From contig NZ_FOVF01000012.1 in the NCBI RefSeq assembly GCF_900115085.1, positions 38,602 through 102,601 of the forward strand: 64,000 nucleotides of DNA, given 5' to 3'. Positions within the stretch are counted from its first letter, which is position 1. Each line of letters begins with the position of its first letter. The position numbers and the translations under genes are program-made. This stretch comes from Dokdonella immobilis (lineage in GTDB: Bacteria > Pseudomonadota > Gammaproteobacteria > Xanthomonadales > Rhodanobacteraceae). Under the pieces are notes generated by a model. That model saw only the letters and a program-made list of their open reading frames with translations, had not been told where the DNA came from and made no database searches. This document shows positions 53,172 to 62,861 of this stretch, piece after piece.

Positions 53172-55706
53172 ATGCCGCGTCCCCTGAAACAGCCACACGC
53201 CTTGACCGCACCGCGCTTCCCGATCGACGAGGTCCTGCCCGAGCTGCGCACACTATTGGCGGCGAACACGCGGCTCGTCCTCGAAGCGCCGCCCGGTGCC
53301 GGCAAGACGACGCAGGTGCCACCGGCCCTGCTCGATGAGGCCTGGCTCGAGGGCCGCCGCATCCTGATGCTCGAACCGCGCCGCATCGCCGCGCGCGCGG
53401 CGGCCGAGTTCATGGCTGCCGCGCGCGGCGAGGCCGTCGGCGCGACGGTCGGCTACCGGATACGCCACGAGTCGAAGATCTCCCCGGCGACGCGCATCGA
53501 GGTCATCACCGAAGGCATCCTGACGCGCCTGCTGCAGGACGACCCCGAACTGCCCGGTGTCGGCGCGATCCTGTTCGACGAGTTCCACGAACGCCACCTG
53601 CACGGCGATCTCGGCGCCGCACTGGCCCTTGACGTGCAGGCCAACCTGCGCCCCGAACTGCGCCTCGTCATCATGTCGGCCACACTCGACGGCGAGCGCA
53701 TCGCGCGCTGGTTCGAGGCGCCGCGTCTGAGCAGCGCCGGACGCAGCTACCCGGTGCGCATCGGGCACCCGCCGGCCCGCCAGGGCGAAGCCTGGCCCGA
53801 GCGCGGCTGGATCGCCCATCTCCGCCGTGCGGTCGAACAGGCCCTCGCCGAAAGCGACGGTGACGTGCTCGTGTTCCTGCCTGGTCGGCGCGAGATCGAG
53901 CGCGCCCGCGAGGCCCTGGCCGGGATCGCCGCCGAAGCGATCGCCCTGCACGGCGAACTGGCCCTGGCCGAGCAGCATGCCGCGCTGGCCGCTGCGGCAC
54001 CCGGCACGCGGCGCGTCGTCCTCGCCACCAACGTTGCCGAGTCGAGCCTGACCCTGCCCGGCATCCGCGCCGTGGTCGACCTCGGCCTCGCCCGTGAACC
54101 GCGCTTCGATCCCAGTTCGGGATTCTCACGATTGCAGACTGTAAATATTTCGCAGGCCTCGGCCGATCAGCGTGCCGGACGCGCCGGCCGGCTCGGTCCC
54201 GGTAGCGCCTATCGCCTGTGGCCGCAGAGCCGCCGCCTCGATGCTTCGCGCACACCCGAGATTGCCCAGGTCGAGCTTTCGCAGCTGATGCTCGAACTCA
54301 AGGCCTGGGGCAGCGAAGCGTTGTGCTGGCTCGATCCGCCGCCGCCCGGCGCATCGGCGCAGGCGGTCGAACTGCTGGTCGCCCTCGGTGCACTGGAGGC
54401 GAATGCGTCGATCAATCCGTTCGGACGCGAGCTGCTGGCCTTCGGCGCCCATCCGCGTCTCGCCGCCGCGGTAGTGCGCGCCGCGCCGGACCAGCGCGCC
54501 CTGGCCTGCGACGCGGTGGCCCTGATCGAGGCGCGCAATCCGCTGCGTGGCGAGGCCTCGCGCAACGACGACTTCCGCCTGCGCCAGCGCGCACTCGGCG
54601 CCTGGCGCGAGCGCGATGCCACGACCGCGCGTGAACTCGGCGCCGATCGCGGCGCCCTGGCAGCGATCGCACAATCGGCCGATGCCTGGCGACGGCGTGC
54701 GCGCGTGCCGGCATCGAACCGCGCCGATGCTGGATCGACCGCGCTCGGTGACCTGCTGATCCACGCCTTCCCCGATCGCGTCGCCCGCCAGGATCCGGCC
54801 AATCCGCGTCGCTACCAGCTGGCCAACGGGCGTGGCGCGCGCCTGCTCGAGGAGAGCAGCCTGTACGGCGAACCGTGGCTGGTCGTCATCGACCTGCGCT
54901 TCGAGGAACGCGACAGCCTGATCCTGGCCGCCGCCCCGTTCGACGAAGCCGCCCTCGAGCGCGAATTTCCGCAGCGCTTCGCGACCCGCCGCAGCGTGCG
55001 CTGGAATCGCGAGTCGCGCGCGGTCGAGGCCTTCGAGGAACGCTGCTTTGCGGCGATCGTGCTCGAGCGGCGCAGCGTGCCGGCACGCGCGGAGGATGCC
55101 GTGCCGGCCCTGCTCGCCGCGATCCGCGAGCTCGGACTCGATGCGCTGCCCTGGAGCGACGCGGCCAGCGAGCTGCGCCAGCGCGTCGAATTCCTGCGCG
55201 CGCAGACGCCCGAACTCGGCCTGCCCGACTATTCCGACGCGCGCTTGCTGGAAACGCTGGAAACCTGGCTGGCACCGGCCCTCGACGGCAAGCGGCGCCT
55301 TGATGCGCTGCGCCCCGAGGAACTCTCGAACGCGCTCGCCGGGCAGCTCGACTACGCCTTGCGCCGCGCCCTCGACGAACAGGCGCCGACCACGATCACG
55401 GTGCCGAGTGGACTCGCCCGCCGGGTCAGCTATGCGGCCGGTGCGCCGCCGGTGCTCGCGGTCAAGCTGCAGGAACTGTTCGGCCTGGCCGACACGCCGC
55501 GCGTCGCCAATGGCCGCGTCGCGGTCACCCTGCACCTGCTCTCGCCGGCCGGACGCCCGATCCAGGTGACCCAGGACCTGCGTGGATTCTGGGAGCGCAC
55601 CTATCCGCAAGTGAAAAAGGAACTGAAGGGCCGCTACCCGAAACATCCCTGGCCCGACGATCCGTGGACGGCAACCGCGACCCACCGGGCCAAGCCGCGA
55701 CGCTGA
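53172..55706 (+). CDS. hrpB: ATP-dependent RNA helicase HrpB
   Basis: 844 residues, the length of DEAH-box HrpB (E. coli 809-824). Motif I is APPGAGKTTQVP, motif II is the DEFH variant (ILFDEFHERHLHGD), followed by MSATLDG, LPGRREI, ATNVAESSLTLPG and QRAGRAGRLGPGSAYRLW. The HA2 and HrpB C-terminal domains follow (RYPKHPWPDDPWTATATHRA at the end). HrpB is a housekeeping helicase of proteobacteria, role in RNA turnover or ribosomes. GGCGAGA precedes the ATG. The upstream gap is the REP array, so its promoter must lie close to or within it. Confidence 0.97.
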   Translation: MPRPLKQPHALTAPRFPIDEVLPELRTLLAANTRLVLEAPPGAGKTTQVPPALLDEAWLEGRRILMLEPRRIAARAAAEFMAAARGEAVGATVGYRIRHESKISPATRIEVITEGILTRLLQDDPELPGVGAILFDEFHERHLHGDLGAALALDVQANLRPELRLVIMSATLDGERIARWFEAPRLSSAGRSYPVRIGHPPARQGEAWPERGWIAHLRRAVEQALAESDGDVLVFLPGRREIERAREALAGIAAEAIALHGELALAEQHAALAAAAPGTRRVVLATNVAESSLTLPGIRAVVDLGLAREPRFDPSSGFSRLQTVNISQASADQRAGRAGRLGPGSAYRLWPQSRRLDASRTPEIAQVELSQLMLELKAWGSEALCWLDPPPPGASAQAVELLVALGALEANASINPFGRELLAFGAHPRLAAAVVRAAPDQRALACDAVALIEARNPLRGEASRNDDFRLRQRALGAWRERDATTARELGADRGALAAIAQSADAWRRRARVPASNRADAGSTALGDLLIHAFPDRVARQDPANPRRYQLANGRGARLLEESSLYGEPWLVVIDLRFEERDSLILAAAPFDEAALEREFPQRFATRRSVRWNRESRAVEAFEERCFAAIVLERRSVPARAEDAVPALLAAIRELGLDALPWSDAASELRQRVEFLRAQTPELGLPDYSDARLLETLETWLAPALDGKRRLDALRPEELSNALAGQLDYALRRALDEQAPTTITVPSGLARRVSYAAGAPPVLAVKLQELFGLADTPRVANGRVAVTLHLLSPAGRPIQVTQDLRGFWERTYPQVKKELKGRYPKHPWPDDPWTATATHRAKPRR

Positions 55707-55853
55707 ACCAATCCGCAACGACAAGGGTCGAAAGCGGCAACCGGCATGCAGCGCGCAGCGCGCGCGTGGCATGGTAGCCGGGCGCGAGCGTGCACAACGC
55801 ATTGCCGCCTCGCTGCATCCGTGTAACCGAATCCCCCGCAAACCGAGGCCCTC

Positions 55854-56912
55854 ATGTCCCGATTCAACCGTGCCCTGCTCTGGATGTCCGCCTTTCTGGT
55901 GCTGGTGGCGGCCCTGGCGGCCCTGGTCGGACACCGTCTGCTCGAGATCTTTTCGGCCAATCCGTTCTTCAACGGCGTGATCCTGACCGTGCTCGTCGCC
56001 GGCATCGTGGTCAACCTGCGCCAGGTCATCGTGCTCGGTCGCGAATCACACTGGATGGAATCGTTCCGCCGCTCGAATCCCGAGCGCACGGTCGAAGGCA
56101 AGCCGCGCCTGCTCGCGCCGATGGCGCGCATGCTCGGCAATCGCGCGCGCGGCAAGGCCGCCCTGTCGGCGCCATCGATGCGCACGATCCTCGACAGCGT
56201 GCAGTCGCGCCTCGAGGAATCACGCGATCTCTCGCGCTACCTGATTGGCCTGGCCATCTTCCTCGGTCTGCTCGGCACCTTCTGGGGCCTGCTCGTGACG
56301 ATCCGCTCGGTCTCCGAGACGATCGGCACGCTGAATGTCGGCAACGACGCCCTGACCATGTTCAGCGCGCTCAAGGAAAACCTCAAGGAGCCGCTCGGCG
56401 GCATGTCGACCAGTTTCTCGACCTCGTTGTTCGGCCTCGCCAGTTCGCTCGTGATCGGCTTTCTCGACCTCCAGGCCGGGCATGCGCAGAACCGCTTCTA
56501 CAACGATCTCGAGGAATGGCTGTCGGGCATGACCCATCTGTCCTCGGGCAGCGCGCTCGAAGGCGATGCCTCGGTGCCGGCCTACGTGCAGGCACTGCTC
56601 GAGCAGACCGCCGACGGCCTCGAACGCATGCAGCGCGCGATCGTCGAGAACGAACGCGAACGCCGCGGCAGCAACGAGCAGTTCGCCGAGATCTCGACCC
56701 AGCTCGGTCGCCTCAACGACCTGCTCGCGCGCGATGCGCGCGAACGCCAGGCCGCTGCCGAGGTGCAGGACGAACTGAAGGGCGTGCTGCGCCAGATCGC
56801 CAGCCATCCGCCTTCGGAATCGCGCCTGTCCGATGAGCTGCGCAGCGAACTGCGCCTGCTTTCGCGCACGATCGCCGCTTCGGTCGGCGCAGGTCGCGAG
56901 CCGCGCGCATGA
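55854..56912 (+). CDS. MotA/TolQ/ExbB-type proton-channel family protein
   Basis: 352 residues. Two N-terminal helices (about 7-27 and 38-58), a cytoplasmic segment, and a second pair (about 127-150 and 183-205) with the family block YLIGLAIFLGLLGTFWGLLVTI and GGMSTSFSTSLFGLASSLVIGFLDL. The tail (about 230-345) is coiled-coil-like and charged. This is the proton-pathway subunit of a MotA-, TolQ- or ExbB-like motor. It overlaps the OmpA-type gene by ATGA. No flagellar, Tol or TonB genes are near; pairs like this exist in many bacteria with undefined targets. Start ATG at 55854. Confidence 0.88.
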   Translation: MSRFNRALLWMSAFLVLVAALAALVGHRLLEIFSANPFFNGVILTVLVAGIVVNLRQVIVLGRESHWMESFRRSNPERTVEGKPRLLAPMARMLGNRARGKAALSAPSMRTILDSVQSRLEESRDLSRYLIGLAIFLGLLGTFWGLLVTIRSVSETIGTLNVGNDALTMFSALKENLKEPLGGMSTSFSTSLFGLASSLVIGFLDLQAGHAQNRFYNDLEEWLSGMTHLSSGSALEGDASVPAYVQALLEQTADGLERMQRAIVENERERRGSNEQFAEISTQLGRLNDLLARDARERQAAAEVQDELKGVLRQIASHPPSESRLSDELRSELRLLSRTIAASVGAGREPRA

Positions 56913-57997
56913 GTGCCGCCCTGCGCCGGCGTCGGCGCGCCTTCGACATCTGGCCGGGTTTCGTCGACGCGCTGACCTCGCTGATCATGGTCATGATCTT
57001 CGTCCTGCTGATCTTCGCGATCGGCCAGTTCGTGCTCTCCGATACCCTGGCCGGCAAGAACAAGGCGCTCGATGCGCTGAATGCCCAGGTTGCCGAACTC
57101 GCGCGCACGCTTTCGTTGAGCGAGGACCAGAAGCACGCCCTCGACGCACGCGTGACCGAGCTCAGCGCTTCGCTCGGCACGACCCAATCCGAGCGCGACC
57201 AGCTGAGCAGCGAACTGAGCGCGGCGAACACGCAGGCGGCCAGCCTGAGCGCCGACATCGCCGCCCTGACCGCGCTCAAGCACGATCTCGAGGCCGAGGT
57301 GGCGCGCCTGAGCACGCAACTCGATACGACCCAGGACGACCTGGTCAAGCAGACCGAGCTCGGCAATGCCGCGACCGCCCAGGTCGAACTGCTGAACCGG
57401 CAGATGGCGGCGATCCGCGAACAGCTCGGCAAGCTCGAGGCGGCCCTCGGCATCGCCAACAAGGACATCCAGGCCAAGGATCTGAAGATCGCCGATCTCG
57501 GCAAGCAGCTCAACATCGCCCTGGCCAACCGGGTCGGCGAACTCGAGCGCTACCGCTCGGAGTTCTTCGGTAAGCTGCGCGAAGCGCTCGGCGACCGCAC
57601 CGACGTGCAGGTGGTCGGCGACCGTTTCATCGTGCCGACCGACATCCTGTTCGATTCGGCTTCGGCCGAACTCGGCCCGGCGGCGCAGACACGGCTCGAT
57701 TCGCTGGCCGCGACCGTACGTGAAGTGTCGGCCGAGATCCCCTCGTCGATCGACTGGGTGCTGCGCATCGACGGCCACACCGACCGCCGGCCGATCCACA
57801 CCGACCGCTTCCCGTCGAACTGGGAGCTGTCGACGGCGCGCGCCGTGGCCATCGTCAAATACCTCGTCGTCCAGGGCATTCCGGCCCATCGCCTGTCAGC
57901 CAATGGTTTCGGCCAGTTCCAGCCTATCGATACCGCCGACACGCCCGAGGCCTATGCGAAGAACCGGCGCATCGAATTGCAATTGACGAACCGCTGA
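56909..57997 (+). CDS. MotB/OmpA-type peptidoglycan-binding motor partner
   Basis: 362 residues. One membrane helix (about 18-42) starts with FVDALTSLIMVMIFVLLIF, whose Asp19 stands at the position of the proton-binding Asp of MotB. A long coiled coil follows (about 48-220; NKALDALNAQVAELARTLSL, SADIAALTALKHDLEAEVAR). The C-terminal OmpA-like domain (about 235-360) has IDGHTDRRPIHTDRFPSNWE, then LSTARAVAIVKYLVVQGIPA and RRIELQL, the usual peptidoglycan motif. It should form a complex with the preceding protein and anchor to the cell wall. The 170-residue coiled coil is much longer than the MotB linker. Confidence 0.88.
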   Translation: MSAALRRRRRAFDIWPGFVDALTSLIMVMIFVLLIFAIGQFVLSDTLAGKNKALDALNAQVAELARTLSLSEDQKHALDARVTELSASLGTTQSERDQLSSELSAANTQAASLSADIAALTALKHDLEAEVARLSTQLDTTQDDLVKQTELGNAATAQVELLNRQMAAIREQLGKLEAALGIANKDIQAKDLKIADLGKQLNIALANRVGELERYRSEFFGKLREALGDRTDVQVVGDRFIVPTDILFDSASAELGPAAQTRLDSLAATVREVSAEIPSSIDWVLRIDGHTDRRPIHTDRFPSNWELSTARAVAIVKYLVVQGIPAHRLSANGFGQFQPIDTADTPEAYAKNRRIELQLTNR

Positions 57998-58194
57998 GCG
58001 GTAGCCGTCGGTACCGGTACTCGATTGCTGGGCCCTGTCGCGATCGATTCGACATCGCGATCGTCCGCAGGAGGCTGCAACCAGGCGCCAAGTTCGCGCA
58101 TCTCCTTCTTCGAACCCGTACGTGTCCGGCTTGCGCCGCACACGCTCGCCTCTGGAATCGCATCGCGCGCACCCCGTCAAGGAAACTCATTGCC

Positions 58195-59676
58195 ATGATC
58201 AGGCCCCACCATATTGCGTTTGCCCGGCTCCTTCTCCTTCCCACACTGATCCTGGTAACAGGCGCCGTGTCGGCGCAAACCGCGACCGACCAACCGGTCG
58301 CCTTGCCCGAAACGACCGCCGGGCACCTGATGAGCGACTGGATCGCGCAGTGTCGCGACCCCGACCTCGCCCGCATGACGGCGTGGATCGGCCAGCATCT
58401 GTCCTCGGGTGGTGCCGGGCGCATGCCCGCCGAGGCGCGCGCCGCCGACATGTTCGCGACCTGTTCGGCGAACGGGGGCCTCGATCCGGTCGCCGTGGCC
58501 AGTTCCGAGCCCTTGTCGATCACCCTCAGGATGCAGGGTCGCAAGACCGGCGCATGGTTCGAAGGGGTGCTGATCGCCAATGCGGAGGGTCAGCTTGATC
58601 GCGGCGGCCTGCGGCCCGCATTGCCCGAAGAGGCTTCCCTCCCGGCCCATCTCGATGACGCTGCGATAGCCCGCGAAGTGAAACAGATGGTGGCGCGCCT
58701 CACCGGCGCGGGCCTGTTTTCCGGCATCGTCGCGGTGGCCCGCGGTAACACCGTCATCGCCCGCGCCAGCGGCGGATTTGCCAACCGCGCCAAGAAGACC
58801 CCGCTCACCGGATCGAGCCTGTTCACGCTCGGCTCGATGGGCAAGATGTTCACGGCCGTGGCGATTGGCCAGCTCGCCGACCGCAACAAGCTCGCCCTCG
58901 ACGATACCGTTGGCAAGTTCTTTCCCGATTATCCGAACAAGACCGTGCGCGAGAAGGTCACCGTGGCGATGTTGCTGTCGCACACCTCGGGCATGGGCGA
59001 CTTCCTCGACAAGCGCACGCCGGCGATGATGAAGCACGGCGTTCGCCGCGCAGACGAGTTCGTGCCGCTGTATGCGAATGACGAACCGAGCTTTGTACCG
59101 GGCAACGGACGCGAGTACAGCAATGCGGGCTTCGCCCTGGCCGGCGCGATCGTCGAAAAGGTCTCCGGCGAGAGCTATCCGGACTATCTGCGCAAGCACA
59201 TCTTCGAGCCGGCCGGCATGCTGCACAGCTCGGCCAACAATGTCCCGCTCGCCGGCCCCGCCCTGGTCACGCCGTACACGAAGGAAGGTTCCCCGGACTG
59301 GAAGATCGCCGAGGCCGACATCGGCAGCCCGGCCGGCGGCGCCGTCTCCAGCGCCGACGATCTCGTCCGCTTTGCCGAAGCGCTGCGCAGCGGTCGTCTG
59401 GTCAGCATGGCCTGGCTCAAGGACATGGCCACGCCGCACGGTCCGGCCGGGGACGGCTGGGGCTACGGCTACGCCATGGGCATCGCCGACATCTACGGCG
59501 AGACCGCGGTCGGCCACGATGGCGGGTTCCCGGGCGTCAGCACCCACCTGCTGCTCGTGCAGGGATCGCCGTACACGGTCGTGGTCCTGGCTAACCAGGA
59601 TCCGCCCGCCGAGGTCTACGCGACGATGCCGGCCGTGGCCCTGGTTGCGGAGCGGGTCAAGCGCGAAGGGAAGTAG
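58195..59676 (+). CDS. class C beta-lactamase-fold serine hydrolase
   Basis: 493 residues with a signal sequence (LLLLPTLILVTGAVSAQ). Residues 30-155 form an NTF2-like leader domain. The serine-hydrolase domain has Ser214-MG-Lys217 (SxxK), Tyr308-Ser-Asn310 (YxN) and His441-Asp-Gly (HxG), the complete class C-like triad. Such proteins (beta-lactamase/transpeptidase-like, DUF3471-free) act as esterases, D-aminopeptidases or cell-wall peptidases; real beta-lactam resistance is uncommon. AAGGAAACTCATTGCC precedes the ATG. Periplasmic location is expected. It is monocistronic. Confidence 0.9.
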   Translation: MIRPHHIAFARLLLLPTLILVTGAVSAQTATDQPVALPETTAGHLMSDWIAQCRDPDLARMTAWIGQHLSSGGAGRMPAEARAADMFATCSANGGLDPVAVASSEPLSITLRMQGRKTGAWFEGVLIANAEGQLDRGGLRPALPEEASLPAHLDDAAIAREVKQMVARLTGAGLFSGIVAVARGNTVIARASGGFANRAKKTPLTGSSLFTLGSMGKMFTAVAIGQLADRNKLALDDTVGKFFPDYPNKTVREKVTVAMLLSHTSGMGDFLDKRTPAMMKHGVRRADEFVPLYANDEPSFVPGNGREYSNAGFALAGAIVEKVSGESYPDYLRKHIFEPAGMLHSSANNVPLAGPALVTPYTKEGSPDWKIAEADIGSPAGGAVSSADDLVRFAEALRSGRLVSMAWLKDMATPHGPAGDGWGYGYAMGIADIYGETAVGHDGGFPGVSTHLLLVQGSPYTVVVLANQDPPAEVYATMPAVALVAERVKREGK

Positions 59677-59875
59677 TCGTCATCCGGATGCGGCCGCCTG
59701 GAGCCGGTCGCTACGGCGATTCCGCCCCGGCCCCCCGCTCGGGGCCAGGGTCCGGCGCGGAGTGACGCCCCGCAAGAGTGCCGCGATTTGCATGCGGCAC
59801 CCTTGCTCACGGACAATCGGCGCCCATTTCATCCCGGCGCACCCAGCGCGCGCTGCCTCAGGCCAAGCCAACACC

Positions 59876-60319
59876 GTGTCCGAAATCCTGCATCGTCTGC
59901 CCGAATTCATCGGCAATCATCCCTTCCTTTCGTTCGGCTTCATCGGCGTGCTTGTCGCCCTCGTCGCCCTCGAGTTCGGCCGCCTGACCCGCGGCTACAC
60001 GGCGCTCACGCCGGCCGGACTGACCCAGCTGATCAACCGCAACAACGCCCTTTTGATCGATGTCTCGAGCATCCAGGACTTCGAGCAGGGGCATATCCCG
60101 GGCGCCCGCCACGTCGCCATGAGCCAGTTCGATCCCGAGAACAAGGACCTGGCCAAGGCCCGTGAGCTGCCGGTTGCGGTCTACTGCAAGTCCGGCCAAA
60201 CCTCGGGCCTCGCCGCCAAGCGCCTGAAGAAGGCCGGCTTCACCCAGGTCTACACGCTGGAAGGCGGCCTGCGCTCGTGGAGCGAGGCCCAGCTGCCGCT
60301 GGCCAAGGGCCGCGCCTGA
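59876..60319 (+). CDS. membrane-anchored rhodanese-like protein (YibN type)
   Basis: 147 residues starting at GTG. A membrane helix (about 16-35, [20 protein letters not shown]) is followed by a single rhodanese domain: [29 protein letters not shown] with the active Cys, and [15 protein letters not shown]. This matches E. coli YibN, which neighbours grxC-secB-gpsA; here it directly precedes secB by 125 bases, while grxC is missing from the interval. Proposed role: sulfur transfer or an accessory of protein export. The long in-frame run upstream is non-coding. Confidence 0.93.
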   Translation: MSEILHRLPEFIGNHPFLSFGFIGVLVALVALEFGRLTRGYTALTPAGLTQLINRNNALLIDVSSIQDFEQGHIPGARHVAMSQFDPENKDLAKARELPVAVYCKSGQTSGLAAKRLKKAGFTQVYTLEGGLRSWSEAQLPLAKGRA

Positions 60320-60444
60320 GCCGCGAACCGGGCCTTCGTTTGCATTCCAGCGGATCGCCGCATCGGGTCGGAGCGTGCGTTGCCCTGCCCGGCATGGGAT
60401 AATCCGTGTCCTTTTTTCCCCGCTTTTCTTGGAGCAACCGCAAC

Positions 60445-60957
60445 ATGGCAGAGAATTCCCCCGCGAACGGCGCGGCCAATCCCAACCCGGATGGCGGCGC
60501 CATCCAGGCCCAGCTCAACCTGCAGAAGATCTACACCAAGGACGTCTCGTTCGAAGTGCCGAACGCACCGAAGGTGTTCCAGCTGCAGGGTCAGCCGGCG
60601 GTCGAACTGAACCTGAGCCAGCGCGTCAACACGCTCGCCGATTCGATCTTCGAAGTGGTCCTCAGCGTCACCGTGACCTGCAAGATCGAGGAAAACACCG
60701 CCTACCTGTGCGAAGTGCATCAGGCCGGCATCTTCGGCGTCGCCGGCTTCGATGCGGCTTCGCAGGAAGGCGTGCTCAACACCTACTGCCCGAACGTGCT
60801 GTTCCCGTACGTGCGCCAGATCGTCTCCGACCTGGTCCAGAGCGGCGGCTTCCCGCCCCTGTTCCTGCAGCCGATCAACTTCGATGCGATCTACGCCGAA
60901 CAGCAGCGTCGCCGCGCCGAAGCCCCGGCCGAAAGCCCGACCACGCTCAACTCCTGA
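60445..60957 (+). CDS. secB: protein-export chaperone SecB
   Basis: 170 residues. SecB marks: [56 protein letters not shown] and [34 protein letters not shown]. It binds unfolded preproteins and delivers them to SecA. The N- and C-termini are longer and Pro/Asn-rich. The ATG at 60445 follows TTGGAGC; a TATAAT-like GATAAT (60398-60403) lies about 40 bases upstream of the start. It is 11 bases ahead of gpsA, as in many gammaproteobacteria. Confidence 0.98.
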   Translation: MAENSPANGAANPNPDGGAIQAQLNLQKIYTKDVSFEVPNAPKVFQLQGQPAVELNLSQRVNTLADSIFEVVLSVTVTCKIEENTAYLCEVHQAGIFGVAGFDAASQEGVLNTYCPNVLFPYVRQIVSDLVQSGGFPPLFLQPINFDAIYAEQQRRRAEAPAESPTTLNS

Positions 60958-60968
60958 GCCACCGATCG

Positions 60969-61970
60969 ATGAGCACGCCGGTTGCGGTCCTCGGCGCCGG
61001 ATCGTGGGGCACGGCGCTGGCCGTGCTGCTCGCTCGCAATGGCGTCCCCACCACGTTGTGGGGGCGCTCGCCGCAGGCCGTGGTCGACATGGCCACGGCG
61101 CGCGCGAACACGCGCTACCTCCCGGAAATGAAATTTCCCGACGCGCTCGGCATCACCGGCGTCATCGAAACCTGCGTGCGCGATGCCGGCATCGTCCTGA
61201 TTGCCGTGCCGAGCCACGCCTTCCGCGATCTGCTCGACACGATCACGCCGTGGGTCGGTCCCGGTGTCGGGATTGCCTGGGCGACCAAGGGCTTCGACCC
61301 GGGTTCCGGTCGATTCCTGCATGAGCTGGTCGAGGAGCGCCTGCCGGGCCATCCGGCCGCTGTCGTCACCGGCCCTTCGTTCGCCAAGGAAGTCGCTGCC
61401 GGTCTGCCGACCGCCCTGACCGTGCAGTCCAACGACCCCGAGTTCGCCAGGAAGCTGGCCCGCCTGCTGCACGCGCCGACCTTCCGCGCCTACACCGGTA
61501 CCGACATCCTCGGCGCCGAACTCGGCGGGGCGATGAAGAACGTGCTCGCGGTCGCCACCGGCGTCGCCGATGGCATGGAACTTGGCCTCAACGCCCGCGC
61601 CGGCCTGATCACGCGCGGCATGAACGAGATCCTGCGCCTCGGCACCGCTCTCGGCGCCAAGCCCGAAACCCTGATGGGCCTCGCGGGGCTCGGCGACCTC
61701 GTCCTTACCTGTACCGGCGATCTGTCGCGCAACCGCCGCCTCGGCATCGCCCTGGGTCGCGGCGTCCCGCTCAAACAGGCCATTGCCGAGATCGGCCAGG
61801 TCGTCGAGAGCATCGTCACGGTCGACGAGGTCGTCCGCCTCGCCCAGCGCGTCGGCATCGAACTGCCGATCGCCGAACACGTGCAACATGTCCTGCACGA
61901 GGACATGACCCCCGAAGAAGGCCTGCGCGCCCTGCTCGCGCGCGAGCAGAAACCCGAATACCCCGACTGA
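60969..61970 (+). CDS. gpsA: NAD(P)H-dependent glycerol-3-phosphate dehydrogenase
   Basis: 333 residues. The N-terminal Rossmann motif is [21 protein letters not shown]; the substrate and catalytic regions are [38 protein letters not shown] and [12 protein letters not shown] with the late [23 protein letters not shown]. It makes sn-glycerol 3-phosphate for phospholipids from dihydroxyacetone phosphate. It follows secB by 11 bases, so the two are co-transcribed. A cysE gene, present next in E. coli, is absent here. Confidence 0.98.
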   Translation: MSTPVAVLGAGSWGTALAVLLARNGVPTTLWGRSPQAVVDMATARANTRYLPEMKFPDALGITGVIETCVRDAGIVLIAVPSHAFRDLLDTITPWVGPGVGIAWATKGFDPGSGRFLHELVEERLPGHPAAVVTGPSFAKEVAAGLPTALTVQSNDPEFARKLARLLHAPTFRAYTGTDILGAELGGAMKNVLAVATGVADGMELGLNARAGLITRGMNEILRLGTALGAKPETLMGLAGLGDLVLTCTGDLSRNRRLGIALGRGVPLKQAIAEIGQVVESIVTVDEVVRLAQRVGIELPIAEHVQHVLHEDMTPEEGLRALLAREQKPEYPD

Positions 61971-62396
61971 CTCGCAATTCCCTCCCCGCGTTTCGGCCAC
62001 CGCCGACGCCGGTGCGAACCCACTCCACCCGCCCTCAAGACTTTCGTCCGCCTCTCGTAGGAGCGCCTTCAGGCGCGATGCCTTTCCGTCCAAGACCCAA
62101 GGCATCACCCCACGAGGCGATCGCACGATCAAGCACAACCCTCGAGACGCCTCCCCGCGGCCATCTTGAGCTACCCGGGACCAACGCCGCGCTTTTCCCT
62201 TCTCCCGCCCGCGGGAGACCAAACGGCAGGATTGCCGTTTTGCGCCGCGAATGCTGCCCGCAGGGGCGAGCACCATGGAGGGTGCGAGTTCAGGTGCTGG
62301 AGGCGGATGAGGGGCCCTTCGCTTCACGTCTCCTGACGCGACGTGTTCGCCTGTTCAGATCCTCCCTCCTATCCGCTCCTCGCCGCCAGCCCGCAA
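61971..62396. repeat. gap with one REP unit and a solitary element-A terminus
   Basis: 426 bases between gpsA and the convergent trmL without a recognised gene. A REP unit GTAGGAGCGCCTTCAGGCGC lies at 62057-62076. Near the right end, 62352-62368 (TGTTCAGATCCTCCCTC) matches the right terminus of element A (TGTTCAGACCCTCCCTA) in the same orientation, but no second terminus or element body was found. Confidence 0.6.
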
Positions 62397-62861
62397 TCAC
62401 CCACCCCCCGCAAACCCCCTCTGCCGCCACGCCTCATAAGCCACCACCGCCACCGCATTCGACAGATTGAGGCTGCGGTTTTCCGGCCGCATCGGCAACC
62501 GGATGCGCTGCCCCATCGGCACCGACTCGAGCACCGCCTGCGGCAAGCCACTCGTCTCCGACCCGAACATCACGGCATCGTCCTCGTCGTAATGCACGGT
62601 GTCATAGCGCACCGTTCCCCGCGTCGACACCGCAAACACGCGCGCAGGCTTCACGGCCGCCAGGAAGGCCCCGAGATCCTCATGCACGGTCAATGCCGCG
62701 TACTCGTGATAATCGAGCCCGGCGCGTTTCAGCTTGGCGTCATCCAATGCAAAGCCAAGCGGACCGATCAAGTGCAGCCGCGCACCCGTGTTCGCGCACA
62801 GGCGGATGACATTGCCGGTATTCGGCGGGATCTCGGGGCGGTGGAGGACGATATTGAGCAT
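62397..62861 (-). CDS. trmL: tRNA (cytidine/uridine(34)-2'-O)-methyltransferase
   Basis: 154 residues (E. coli TrmL 157), a SPOUT knot methyltransferase modifying the wobble base of tRNA-Leu. Motifs: LHRPEIPPNTGNVIRLCANT at the start, FGSETSGLPQAVLE in the knot and PENRSLNLSNAVAVVAYEAW near the end. The start at 62861 is preferred to an in-frame ATG 24 codons upstream, which precedes non-conserved residues. It is convergent with gpsA, with which trmL is often clustered in gammaproteobacteria. Confidence 0.96.
   Translation of the reverse strand: MLNIVLHRPEIPPNTGNVIRLCANTGARLHLIGPLGFALDDAKLKRAGLDYHEYAALTVHEDLGAFLAAVKPARVFAVSTRGTVRYDTVHYDEDDAVMFGSETSGLPQAVLESVPMGQRIRLPMRPENRSLNLSNAVAVVAYEAWRQRGFAGGG

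Noticed and set aside
53172..57997. Zorya-like defence system: helicase HrpB next to a MotA/MotB-like pair
   Set aside because: HrpB is a housekeeping helicase with its full family architecture and is not ZorD. No ZorC or ZorE candidates are present, and the gene behind the pair is an ordinary serine hydrolase.
58195..59676. Beta-lactam resistance gene
   Set aside because: The triad fits the broad serine-hydrolase family; an NTF2-like leader and lack of an AmpR partner make a dedicated beta-lactamase unlikely.
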